Shown piece after piece: positions 26,316-33,595 of a stretch of 64,000 bases of DNA; within the stretch, counting starts at the first letter, position 1; the number at the start of each line of letters is the position of its first letter. Made by a program: the position numbers and the translations under genes. The notes under the pieces are model-generated. The model was not told the origin of the DNA. It did no database searches and saw nothing but the letters and a program-made list of their open reading frames with translations. The DNA comes from Streptomyces sp. LUP47B. Its GTDB lineage: Bacteria > Actinomycetota > Actinomycetes > Streptomycetales > Streptomycetaceae. The stretch covers positions 463,995-527,994 of the forward strand of contig NZ_MJAH01000004.1 in NCBI RefSeq assembly GCF_001746295.1. Direction: 5' to 3'.

Positions 26316-26750
26316 ATGGCGAGCGAAGCGCCGACCGGCCATGTATCCGATCTCGACTGGCTGATGAGCGGCCTCGTGCAGCGCGTACCGCACACCAACA
26401 GCGCGGTCCTGCTGTCCTGCGACGGGCTCGTGAAGTCGGTCCACGGCCTCGACGGGGACAGCGCCGACCACATGGCGGCCCTGGCCTCCGGCCTCTACTC
26501 ACTCGGCCGCAGCGCGGGCGTCCGCTTCGGCGACGGCGGAGACGTCCGCCAGGTCGTCGTCGAACTCGACTCGACGCTGCTGTTCGTGACCACCGCGGGC
26601 TCCGGCACCTGTCTCGCCGTACTCGCCGGCCGCGAGGCCGACGCGGCGGTGCTCGGCTACGAGATGGCGATGCTCGTCAAGAGCGTGCGTCCCTACCTGG
26701 TGACCGCGCCCCGCCAGCACTCCGTCGAATCCCCGGCGATGAGGCCTTGA
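26316..26750 (+). CDS. cvnB: Roadblock/LC7-domain protein CvnB
   Basis: The 144-residue protein is a single roadblock/LC7 domain: LDWLMSGLVQRVPHTNSAVLLSCDGL followed by the alternating sheet and helix pattern to LFVTTAGSGTCLAVL and the C-terminal helix. Roadblock proteins act as regulators or exchange-factor scaffolds for small GTPases, here CvnD. The ATG at 26316 has AAGGAG ten bases upstream. An in-frame ATG at 26244 overlapping the kinase stop lacks a ribosome site. The stop is next to the cvnC start. Confidence 0.95.
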   Translation: MASEAPTGHVSDLDWLMSGLVQRVPHTNSAVLLSCDGLVKSVHGLDGDSADHMAALASGLYSLGRSAGVRFGDGGDVRQVVVELDSTLLFVTTAGSGTCLAVLAGREADAAVLGYEMAMLVKSVRPYLVTAPRQHSVESPAMRP

Positions 26751-26752
26751 GC

Positions 26753-27124
26753 GTGGCGGCGGCCGGCGACGGGCCCTGGCTCGACGACGCGGCCGGGCGG
26801 CTGGTGCGGCCCTTCACGGTCAGCAACGGCCGCACCCGGCCGTCCATCGCGTTCGACCTGCTGTCGCACGTGAGGGCCACCGGGGCCACCCCCATCGGCT
26901 ACCTCGGCCCCGAGCACGCGCAGGCCCTCGACCTGTGCCGCGCGCCCGTCTCGGTCGCCGAGATCGCCGCCCATCTCAAGCTGCCGGCGGTGGTCACCAA
27001 GGTGCTGCTGTCCGACCTCGTCGACTGCGGGGCGCTGACCACCAAGCCCCCCGAGTTCACCCACAACCCGACTGACCGGGCTCTTCTGGAGGCAGTGCTC
27101 GATGGACTACGACGACAGCTCTGA
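26753..27124 (+). CDS. cvnC: DUF742 protein CvnC
   Basis: The 123-residue protein matches DUF742, the third part of every conservon: WLDDAAGRLVRPFTVSNGRT, then a winged-helix-like C-terminal part (LCRAPVSVAEIAAHLKLPAVVTKVLLSDLVDCG). The start is either GTG 26753, eight bases after GATGAGG, or TTG 26747, which overlaps the cvnB stop. Its end overlaps the cvnD start by 23 bases. The family is thought to bind the GTPase module; its biochemical role is not settled. Confidence 0.92.
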   Translation: MAAAGDGPWLDDAAGRLVRPFTVSNGRTRPSIAFDLLSHVRATGATPIGYLGPEHAQALDLCRAPVSVAEIAAHLKLPAVVTKVLLSDLVDCGALTTKPPEFTHNPTDRALLEAVLDGLRRQL

Positions 27125-27701
27125 CCCCTTCCCCACCGCACTGAAGATCCTGGTGGCGGGAGGGTTCGGGGTAGGCAAGACGACCTTCGTGGGCGCGGTC
27201 AGCGAGATCGCTCCCCTCAGCACGGAGGAACTGCTCACCACGGTCAGCGCCGCGACCGACAGTCTCGACGGTATCGAGAACAAGGTCGAGACGACGGTGG
27301 CCATGGACTTCGGGAGGATCACCCTCGATCCGGAACACGTTCTGTACCTGTTCGGCACGCCCGGGCAGGAGCGGTTCTGGTTCATGTGGGACGAACTCTC
27401 CGAGGGCGCGCTCGGCGCGGTGATTCTCGCCGACACCCGCAGACTGGAGGACTGCTTCGCCGCCGTCGACTTCTTCGAGCAGCGCGGCCTCGGATTCATC
27501 GTCGCGATCAACGAGTTCGACGGGGGGTACCGCTACGACCCCGAGGAGGTCCGCGCCGCGATCGACCTCCCGCCGGAGATCCCGATCGTGCGCTGCGACG
27601 CACGGATCTCCTCCTCCGGTGTGCAGACCCTGCTCACCCTCGTACGGCATCTCATCGCCCACAGCCCGGCGCCCGCGCCGAGCCATGGCGCCCACATGTG
27701 A
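27102..27701 (+). CDS. cvnD: Conservon small GTPase CvnD
   Basis: The 199-residue protein is a Ras/Arf-like GTPase of the MglA-related conservon class. The P-loop is GGFGVGKT at residues 20-27. Switch-II is LFGTPGQERF with the usual Gln. The AINEFDGG segment replaces the canonical NKxD, as is usual in this group. It should cycle on the membrane under control of CvnB and CvnA. The start is inside cvnC (23-base overlap), which is typical for conservons and supports tight coupling. Confidence 0.95.
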   Translation: MDYDDSSDPFPTALKILVAGGFGVGKTTFVGAVSEIAPLSTEELLTTVSAATDSLDGIENKVETTVAMDFGRITLDPEHVLYLFGTPGQERFWFMWDELSEGALGAVILADTRRLEDCFAAVDFFEQRGLGFIVAINEFDGGYRYDPEEVRAAIDLPPEIPIVRCDARISSSGVQTLLTLVRHLIAHSPAPAPSHGAHM

Positions 27702-27762
27702 TCCCCGCATACACCGCCACGGAGCCGCATATGACCGACGTCCACAGCGACGGAACCCGCCC

Positions 27763-28341
27763 ATGAGCTACGACCCACCACGCCCGGCCGGTCGTCTGCT
27801 GCTCACCCCGGAGGACAAGGAGGCCCCGGACCGCGCGCGACGGCTGCGCATGCTGGACCTCGGGGAGCGCCCGGAGCCCGCGCTGGACGCCTTCGCCGAG
27901 CGGCTCGCCGAGCACACGGGGGCGCCGTACGCCATGGTCAACTTCATCGGCGAGAACCGGCAGTTCTTCGCCGGTCTCAGGATTCCGGTGGCCCGGCCCC
28001 CGGCGGACGGCGACGAGGCCAAGCCGCAAGTGGGCCGCTATATGGCGCGCGACCATGGGTTCTGCCCCCATGTGGTCGCCCGCCGCAAGGCGCTCGTCCT
28101 GGAGGACGTCCGTGACTACCCACGGTTCGCGGGCAACCCGGTCGTCGACGAGTTCGGCATCCGTTCCTATCTGGGCGCGCCGCTCATCGACTCCACCGGG
28201 ATGGTGCTGGGCACGGTGTGCGCAGCGGACGTGCAGCCCCGGACCTGGGGGAAGTCCGGCCTGGAGACCATCAAGTCGTCTGCGGCGGAACTGGTCGCGC
28301 GTCTCCAGCGACGGGAGGCCGACGGGCTCCCGGTGCTGTGA
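27763..28341 (+). CDS. GAF-domain protein at the end of the conservon
   Basis: The 192-residue protein consists mostly of one GAF domain (LDAFAERLAEHTGAPYAMVNFIGENRQFFAGL ... GFCPHVVARRKALVLEDVRDYPRF ... SYLGAPLIDSTGMVLGTVCAADVQPRTW). Its Cys and His in GFCPHV are typical of GAF domains resembling phytochrome or redox sensors. It lies 61 bases after cvnD on the same strand and is probably part of the operon; some conservons have a fifth gene of other type here. An 11-codon reading frame at 27731-27766 overlaps its ATG and might couple it to upstream translation. Confidence 0.88.
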   Translation: MSYDPPRPAGRLLLTPEDKEAPDRARRLRMLDLGERPEPALDAFAERLAEHTGAPYAMVNFIGENRQFFAGLRIPVARPPADGDEAKPQVGRYMARDHGFCPHVVARRKALVLEDVRDYPRFAGNPVVDEFGIRSYLGAPLIDSTGMVLGTVCAADVQPRTWGKSGLETIKSSAAELVARLQRREADGLPVL

Positions 28342-28366
28342 CCGAGGAGACGGCCACATCGCAAGC

Positions 28367-28392
28367 CGACCGGTCCAGTACCCACCTAGACT
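28367..28392 (+). promoter_or_regulatory. Leaderless promoter with a CGACCGGTC core for the TetR gene
   Basis: TAGACT (28387-28392) lies six bases before the GTG start at 28399, as expected for a leaderless mRNA. Upstream CGACCGGTC (28367-28375) followed by AGTACC repeats a combination found before the SDR gene (32306-32324), suggesting a common TetR operator. Confidence 0.6.
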
Positions 28393-28398
28393 CGCTGT

Positions 28399-28998
28399 GT
28401 GGGACGTACCAGTGACGCCAGACAGAAGATCCTCGGTGCCGCGCGCTCGCTCATCGAGGGGCGCGGCTACTCGGCGCTGGGCGTGGCCGAGATCTGCAAG
28501 GCGGCCGGGGTGCCGAAGGGCAGCTTCTACTACTTCTTCGAGTCCAAGGAGGCCCTCGCGCTCGCCGTCGTCGACGAGCACTGGGCGGCCCAACGGCGGG
28601 AGTGGGAAAGCGTGTTGGGCACGGACGCGGACCCCCTGCGACGACTGCGCGGGCTCTTCGAGCAGACCGAGGCCGGCCAGCGTGCCGTCCAGGAGGGCTG
28701 CGGCACGGTTTCGGGCTGTCTGTTCGGGAACCTCGCTCTGGAGCTGAGCAATCACGCCGAGCCGGTGCGCGGGCGGCTGCAGGAGATCTTCGACGCGCAG
28801 GTCGACATGGTCGAGGCGGTCGTCGCCGAGGCCCGGGACCGCGGCGACGTCACCGTGTCCGACCCGCGGGAGGCGGCACGGGCGGTGGTGGCCCAACTGG
28901 AGGGCCAGGTGATGTTCGCCAAGCTCTACAACAGCCCCCAGCGCCTGAGCCCCCTGTGGGACAACTGCCGAGCCCTGCTCGGCGTCGAAGGCTCCTAG
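28399..28998 (+). CDS. TetR/AcrR-family regulator
   Basis: The 199-residue regulator has a clear HTH (ILGAARSLIEGRGYSALGVAEICKAAGVPKGSFYYFFESKEALALAVVDEHW) and a C-terminal domain of the TetR_C_27/AcuR-like kind with the GTVSGCLFGNLALEL segment, whose Cys residues may be reactive. GTG start at 28399 is probably leaderless (TAGACT at 28387-28392). It is convergent with the GPP34 gene. The shared operator-like core at 32302-32324 suggests it may also control the SDR/SgcJ pair 3.3 kb downstream. Confidence 0.9.
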   Translation: MGRTSDARQKILGAARSLIEGRGYSALGVAEICKAAGVPKGSFYYFFESKEALALAVVDEHWAAQRREWESVLGTDADPLRRLRGLFEQTEAGQRAVQEGCGTVSGCLFGNLALELSNHAEPVRGRLQEIFDAQVDMVEAVVAEARDRGDVTVSDPREAARAVVAQLEGQVMFAKLYNSPQRLSPLWDNCRALLGVEGS

Positions 28999-29037
28999 AG
29001 GCTGATGGCTCCCAGAGCCTGATCTGCCGGACAGGCC

Positions 29038-29631
29038 TCAGTAACCGCGCCAGACGTTGTCGAACGCGGCGTCCTCGATGACCTTGCGCTGGCGTACGGC
29101 CTCCAGTTCCATCACCGCGTCCCCGACCGCGGCCAGCACGGTGGCGGCATCGTCGGCGAGTTCCCCGGCCGGCTCGTCACCGATCCCGGCGGCGGACACC
29201 AGAGCGGCGAGGACGGGTTCGCCCGCCGCCCGGCGCTCCTCGGCCTGCCGCCTGGCCGCCGAGTCCACCAGTTCCGTCCGCCCGGTCCGCAGTGGGATGC
29301 GGCGGCCCCGTGAGCGGGCCGTCAGACCGACCCGCTCCAGGTCGTCGACGTAGGCCGCGGACAGCCCGCGGCCCCGGCGCCACAGCCACTCCTCGACCGA
29401 CTCGTACGGCTCCTGCCGTACGAGCGCCTCGGCGGCCTCGTCCAACAGACGGTCGCCCGTGGGGGACAGGGCCTGGGGCAGGATGCGGTCACCGTCCAGG
29501 GCGAGCGCGCGGGCGTCGAGGAGGTCGAGCACCTCGGCTCCCGCGAGGACGAGCGAGAGATCGCCCTGCTCCACCGGCTTGTCGGTGGCCACATCGAGGA
29601 CGACGATCGCGAGGTCCCGTGCGGTGGTCAT
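29038..29631 (-). CDS. GPP34 (GOLPH3-like) family protein
   Basis: The 197-residue protein follows the GPP34 pattern: ARDLAIVVLDVATDKP, then LVLAGAEVLDLLDARAL, a mid region ending WLWRRGRGLSAAYVDDLERVGL, and a C-terminal EDAAFDNVWRGY. GOLPH3 binds phosphoinositides in eukaryotes; the bacterial role is unknown and often linked to membrane or stress loci. The start at 29631 is favoured by GGAG six bases upstream. A second ATG four codons earlier (29643) is possible. Confidence 0.85.
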   Translation of the reverse strand: MTTARDLAIVVLDVATDKPVEQGDLSLVLAGAEVLDLLDARALALDGDRILPQALSPTGDRLLDEAAEALVRQEPYESVEEWLWRRGRGLSAAYVDDLERVGLTARSRGRRIPLRTGRTELVDSAARRQAEERRAAGEPVLAALVSAAGIGDEPAGELADDAATVLAAVGDAVMELEAVRQRKVIEDAAFDNVWRGY

Positions 29632-29673
29632 CAGCGGCTCCATGTCAGTCGGCCGGGGTGCGGCGGTGAGTGC

Positions 29674-30888
29674 TCAGGGCCCGGCCACGGCGGGCCGGAC
29701 GTCCTTGGTCGATTCTCGCTGCTGCTCCGGGACCGTGTGGCCTCTTACGACCATGTGGTGCGGAAAACCGATCCGCAGCACGGCGGCCGCGGCGGCCGCG
29801 ACCAGGACCACGAGGGCGGCCGGCACGAGGGCCCGATCGTAGCCGTGGTGCAGCAGCGGGGTGACGACCAGCGGGCCCAGGATCTGTCCGACCGAGTAAC
29901 CGGCGGTCAGCAGGGCGACCGAGTGGGGGAACCGCAAGTGGGCTCCGGTCGCCAGGGCGAGCGAACTGACGCCGATGAACGTGGCGCCGAACAGCACCGC
30001 CGAGCCGAGGGCCGCGGCCGTACCGCCGACCAGGGCGGGCAGGGCGATGCCGGCCGCCTGGATCACGAGCGCCGTGAGCAGCAGTCCGGGGAGTGACCAC
30101 CGGCGGCCCAGCCGGGCCCACAGCGCCGAGGACGGGACGGCGGCCAGGCCCACGAGCACCCAGGCGCCGCTGCCGACCCAGCCGGGGGACTCCTGTCCGA
30201 CGGCGGCGACCAGGAAGGTCCCGGCGACGATGTAGCCGACGCCCTCCAAGGTATAGCTGACGAACAGCGCACCGAACCAGCGGTGCGTGCGGGGTCTCGC
30301 GCCGCTCCCGCGCGGGGCGGGGACGGGCGCCTCCTGCGGCCGTAGGTTCCACGAGGCGGCCGCGAGCAGCGTGGCCAGTACGGCGGCGGCCCACCAGGCG
30401 GTGCGCCAGTCGGCGGCGGACCGCAGCACCAGCACCAGCAGGCCGGACAGCGCGATGCCGCCGCCCACCCCGCCGAACGCCCAGCCGGCCAGGTGCGGCG
30501 GGTGGTCCCGCAGGTGGTGCAGGAGGGAGCCGGCCGCGACGACGAACACCAGGGCGCTCGCCACGCCGGCCAGCAGCCGTAGCAGGCTCCAGACGGTGGT
30601 GCTGTGGGTGAGGGGCATCGCGGCGAGCGTGCCGGTCAGCAGGATCAGGGAGGCACGCAGTACGGCGCGCGACCGGATCAGTGCGGGGGCCAGGATGCCC
30701 GCGAGGGCGCCGACGAGATAGCCGACGTAGTTGGCGGTGGCCAGGTTCGCCCCAGCTCCCGTGGACAGGCCTGCCCGGGCGTGCATCAGGGGCAGGATCG
30801 GGGTGTAGACGAAGCGGCCGACTCCCATGCCTGCCGCGAGCGCCGCCGCGGCCCGCGCGGCATGACTCCAGGGGGACGAGGCGCTCAC
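29674..30888 (-). CDS. MFS transporter, YbfB/YjiJ type
   Basis: The 404-residue protein shows about 12 hydrophobic helices and the family start AAALAAGMGVGRFVYTPILPLMHARAGLS. The first half has ANYVGYLVGALAG; the second has SVGQILGPLVVTPLLHH. It is probably an efflux or uptake carrier of the YbfB branch; substrate unknown. The GTG start (30886-30888) overlaps the stop of the muconolactone-isomerase-like gene (GTGA), so both form a two-gene operon facing a LysR gene that may regulate them. Confidence 0.9.
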   Translation of the reverse strand: MSASSPWSHAARAAAALAAGMGVGRFVYTPILPLMHARAGLSTGAGANLATANYVGYLVGALAGILAPALIRSRAVLRASLILLTGTLAAMPLTHSTTVWSLLRLLAGVASALVFVVAAGSLLHHLRDHPPHLAGWAFGGVGGGIALSGLLVLVLRSAADWRTAWWAAAVLATLLAAASWNLRPQEAPVPAPRGSGARPRTHRWFGALFVSYTLEGVGYIVAGTFLVAAVGQESPGWVGSGAWVLVGLAAVPSSALWARLGRRWSLPGLLLTALVIQAAGIALPALVGGTAAALGSAVLFGATFIGVSSLALATGAHLRFPHSVALLTAGYSVGQILGPLVVTPLLHHGYDRALVPAALVVLVAAAAAAVLRIGFPHHMVVRGHTVPEQQRESTKDVRPAVAGP

Positions 30889-31175
30889 TTCGTGCCGGGG
30901 TCGTTGGGGTGCGACTCCAGCGGGGTGACGGTGAGGGTCATCCACGGGCGCAGCGGCAGGGTGCCGAGCACCTTCTCGTGGAGTTCCGCCTCGTCGGCGG
31001 CCCGCCACACCCCGATGCTGCGCAACTCGCCCACGGGGCGCCACAGTCGGGCCAGATTGCCGGTGGCGGCCAGTTCCTTCGCGCGGTCGGCCTCGGCGGC
31101 CCGCCGCCGGTCGACCTCCTCCTGTCCGGTGCCCTCGGGAACGGTGGTGGTGATCTCGACCAGGAACTCTCGCAT
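30885..31175 (-). CDS. Muconolactone delta-isomerase family protein
   Basis: The 96-residue protein has the CatC/ferredoxin-like fold pattern: MREFLVEITTTVPEGT, RRRAAEADRAKELAATGNLARLW, then GVWRAADEAELHEKVLGTLPLRPWM. True CatC isomerises muconolactone in catechol degradation, but no cat genes are near. It may be a relative with another small lactone or polyketide substrate. The ATG at 31175 opens a two-gene operon with the MFS transporter. The divergent LysR gene begins 117 bases away. Confidence 0.85.
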   Translation of the reverse strand: MREFLVEITTTVPEGTGQEEVDRRRAAEADRAKELAATGNLARLWRPVGELRSIGVWRAADEAELHEKVLGTLPLRPWMTLTVTPLESHPNDPGTK

Positions 31176-31251
31176 GACGCTCTCCGCTCGTCGTCGGTGA
31201 ACCCATGGTGCGCACATCACCTGCGCCGATGCCACGACAGGCTTCCTCGCT

Positions 31252-31285
31252 GCTGAGAGGCGCAGCCTCCCAGCGCGCGTACGAT
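31252..31285 (+). promoter_or_regulatory. LysR operator and leaderless promoter
   Basis: GCTGAGAGGC (31252-31261) and GCCTCCCAGC (31265-31274) form an inverted repeat with one mismatch and a 3-base spacer. TACGAT (31280-31285) is a -10 placed seven bases before GTG 31293. A second copy of the palindrome stands at 32228-32250, past the LysR gene. Confidence 0.65.
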
Positions 31286-31292
31286 GGCGCCC

Positions 31293-32222
31293 GTGGAACT
31301 GCGCCAGCTGCGGTACTTCGTCGCGGTCGCCGAGGAACTGAACTTCGGCCGGGCCGCCGAGCGGCTGCTCATCGCGGGCCCCTCGCTCTCCCAGCAGATC
31401 AAGGCACTCGAACGGGACCTGGGCGTCCGGCTGTTCGACCGCGACCGCCGCAAGGTCTCCCTCACCCAGGCCGGTGCCGCCCTCCTCCCGCACACCCGCG
31501 CCCTGCTGGACCGCGCCGACGACCTCAAACGCCGGGCGGGCACCCTGACCGGCTCGCAGTCGGTGCGGCTCGGCTACGTCAACTGGCTTCCCCCCGACCT
31601 CGTCTCGCGTACGGCAGCGGTGGCCCAGGTGCACGTCGACGCCTGGGTCGCCCCCTCCCACACGCAGGCCGCGCGGGTCGCCGACGGCAGCCTGGACCTC
31701 GCCGTGTGCTGGGTGCGCACCGAGGACCTGCGGAGGCTGGGGCTGCGGGCCCGGCTGATCGGCGCCGACCGGCTCTACGCCGTCGCCAGGGGCGGCGACA
31801 GCGGCGACGTACCCGATGTGGCGGCCCGGGACGTCCACGTGCTCATCGACGACGATCTCACCGCCTGGGCCGCCTGGAACGTGTACGCCGAAGAGCTCGC
31901 GCAGGCGACCGGCGCCCGTACGGTCCGCATCTCCGACGGCGCGATCACCGGCCCCGCGTTCTTCGACCACGTGCGCCGCTGCACCCGCCCCGTCCTCAAC
32001 TCGCCCAAGGGCCAGACCAGTCCGCTCCCGCCCGACCTCGTCCGCCGCGAGATCACCGGACCGAAGGTCTACTGGACGTGGTCCCTGGTGTGGCGTGAGA
32101 AGGAGGAGCGCGCCGGTGTCCTGGGTGTCGTCGACGCGCTGTGCGAGGGCGTCGGCGACCTCGGTATCCACGCCCCGGACGCCTGGCTGCCCGCCGACGA
32201 CCCGTACGCGATCCCGGGCTGA
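31293..32222 (+). CDS. LysR-family regulator
   Basis: The 309-residue regulator begins VELRQLRYFVAVAEELNFGRAAERL, the classic LysR winged-helix start, with the wing and dimer helix up to residue 85 and a periplasmic-binding-like effector domain after it. GTG 31293 is chosen over ATG 31284 because TACGAT at 31280-31285 is a good -10, so the mRNA probably starts at the GTG (leaderless). It lies divergent to the muconolactone-isomerase/MFS pair and upstream of the SDR gene, and matching palindromes on both sides suggest it acts on both. Confidence 0.9.
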   Translation: MELRQLRYFVAVAEELNFGRAAERLLIAGPSLSQQIKALERDLGVRLFDRDRRKVSLTQAGAALLPHTRALLDRADDLKRRAGTLTGSQSVRLGYVNWLPPDLVSRTAAVAQVHVDAWVAPSHTQAARVADGSLDLAVCWVRTEDLRRLGLRARLIGADRLYAVARGGDSGDVPDVAARDVHVLIDDDLTAWAAWNVYAEELAQATGARTVRISDGAITGPAFFDHVRRCTRPVLNSPKGQTSPLPPDLVRREITGPKVYWTWSLVWREKEERAGVLGVVDALCEGVGDLGIHAPDAWLPADDPYAIPG

Positions 32223-32227
32223 CCTGC

Positions 32228-32250
32228 GCTGGGAGGCAGCGCCTTCCAGG
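32228..32250. promoter_or_regulatory. Second copy of the LysR-region palindrome
   Basis: GCTGGGAGGC (32228-32237), spacer AGC, GCCTTCCAGG (32241-32250). The first arm is the exact reverse complement of the second arm at 31265-31274. It lies about 100 bases before the SDR start codon. Confidence 0.55.
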
Positions 32251-32301
32251 CCGTAGGAAGCCGGTCCTTCCGTCTGCCGGTGGACCGGCCTACCTTCCAA
32301 A

Positions 32302-32324
32302 TAGTCGACCGGTCGGCTAGTACC
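32302..32324 (+). promoter_or_regulatory. TetR-type operator upstream of the SDR gene
   Basis: TAGTCGACCGGTCGGCTA (32302-32319) is a palindrome with one mismatched pair around CGACCGGTCG, then AGTACC. TAGTAC may also serve as -10. The CGACCGGTC and AGTACC blocks recur at the promoter of the TetR gene (28367-28382). Confidence 0.65.
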
Positions 32325-32349
32325 GGTCACCGACTCGAAGAAGGTCACC

Positions 32350-33063
32350 ATGAGCACGCAGAGCCAGAAGGTCGCGATCATCACCGGCGCCTCGCAGGGC
32401 ATCGGCGCCGCCCTCGTCGAGGGCTACCGCAAGCTCGGCTACGCCGTCGTCGCCACCTCACGCACCATCGCACCCCTCGACGACGCGGACGTCCTCACCG
32501 TCCAGGGCGACATCGCCGACCCGGCGACCGCGGGGCGCGTCGTCGAGGCCGCCGTGGAGCGGTTCGGCCGCATCGACACCGTGGTCAACAACGCGGGCGT
32601 CTTCGTCGCCAAGCCGTTCACCGAGTACACCGCCGAGGACTACGCCACCGTGACGGGCATCAACGTCGCCGGCGTCTTCCATCTCACCCAGCGGGCCGTC
32701 CCGCACCTGCTCGCCCGGGGCGGCGGCCACATCGTCAACATCACCACCAGCCTGGTCGACAACGCGGACTCCAGGGTCCCCTCCGTGCTGGCCTCGCTGA
32801 CCAAGGGCGGTGTGCAGTCCGCCACCAAGTCCCTCGCCGTCGAGTACGCCGGCCGTGGCATCCGCGTCAACGCCGTGTCGCCCGGCACCATCAAGACGCC
32901 CATGCACGCGGAGGAGACCCACGAGTTCCTCTCCGCCCTGCACCCGGTCGGACGGATGGGCCAAGTGAGCGACATCGTGGACGCCGTGCTCTTCCTGGAG
33001 ACGGCGCCGTTCGTCACAGGCGAGATCCTGCACGTCGACGGCGGTATGAGCGCCGGACACTGA
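32350..33063 (+). CDS. SDR-family oxidoreductase with atypical active site
   Basis: The 237-residue Rossmann protein has the cofactor motif TGASQGIG (residues 12-19), VNNAG, the catalytic-region Ser134 (NITTS), and the family C terminus VTGEILHVDGGMSAGH. Where SDRs have YxxxK it reads ASLTK: Lys152 is kept, but position 148 is Ala instead of Tyr. I recall a subfamily with this ALASLTKGG pattern. It may be a reductase with another proton donor or a non-redox protein. It is preceded by TetR- and LysR-type operator-like sites and followed 31 bases later by an NTF2-like gene, which probably shares its transcript. Confidence 0.9.
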   Translation: MSTQSQKVAIITGASQGIGAALVEGYRKLGYAVVATSRTIAPLDDADVLTVQGDIADPATAGRVVEAAVERFGRIDTVVNNAGVFVAKPFTEYTAEDYATVTGINVAGVFHLTQRAVPHLLARGGGHIVNITTSLVDNADSRVPSVLASLTKGGVQSATKSLAVEYAGRGIRVNAVSPGTIKTPMHAEETHEFLSALHPVGRMGQVSDIVDAVLFLETAPFVTGEILHVDGGMSAGH

Positions 33064-33094
33064 CGACCTGTCAATTCATCGACCAAGGAGCGAC

Positions 33095-33466
33095 ATGAGC
33101 AGCTCGACGGACGACAAGGCGATCCTGGACGACGTCCTCGACCGGTGGAAGGCCGGTGTCGACGCCCACCAACCGGAGCGCGTAGCCGCCCTCTTCACCG
33201 AGGACGCCCTCTTCCAGGGACTGCACCCCTACAGCGTCGGACGGCGGGGCGTCGCCGAGTACTACGACTCCCAGCCGCTCGGCATGAAGGCCGAGTACCG
33301 CATCCTCGAGACGCGGCGCCCCGCCGACGGCCTCGTCCTGGGCTACCTGGACGTCGACTTCACCTTCACCGATCGGCCCACGCTCGCGGTCAAGCTCGCG
33401 GTTCTCCTGACCCGGGCGGGGGACGACTGGTACATCAGCCACTATCAGGTCTCCCGCCTCGGCTAG
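33095..33466 (+). CDS. SgcJ/EcaC-family NTF2-like protein
   Basis: The 123-residue protein matches the SgcJ/EcaC branch of the SnoaL/NTF2-like fold: ILDDVLDRWKAGVDAHQPERVAALFTEDALFQGLHPYSVGRRGVAEYY and the closing strand DWYISHYQVSRL. Such proteins form a cone-shaped pocket for small hydrophobic compounds and act as isomerases, cyclases or binding proteins. Its close placement after the SDR gene suggests a common substrate. The ATG at 33095 follows AAGGAG. Confidence 0.88.
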   Translation: MSSSTDDKAILDDVLDRWKAGVDAHQPERVAALFTEDALFQGLHPYSVGRRGVAEYYDSQPLGMKAEYRILETRRPADGLVLGYLDVDFTFTDRPTLAVKLAVLLTRAGDDWYISHYQVSRLG

Positions 33467-33595
33467 GCCCTCCGGGCCCGCGGCGGGCGTGAAGCGGAGC
33501 TGTGGCACCGCTTAAGAAATCCTCGATGGACCAGGACGGCGTCGTACGGCAGATTGCAGGGCGTTTCCACCCCTCGCACCCACAGGAGCCATGCC

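Noticed and set aside
27731..27766. 11-codon reading frame before the GAF gene
   Set aside because: Too short to call as a gene; noted only as a possible coupling leader.
30885..31175. A catechol degradation operon around the muconolactone-isomerase-like gene
   Set aside because: No catA, catB or other aromatic pathway genes are in the neighbourhood; only the family fold is supported.
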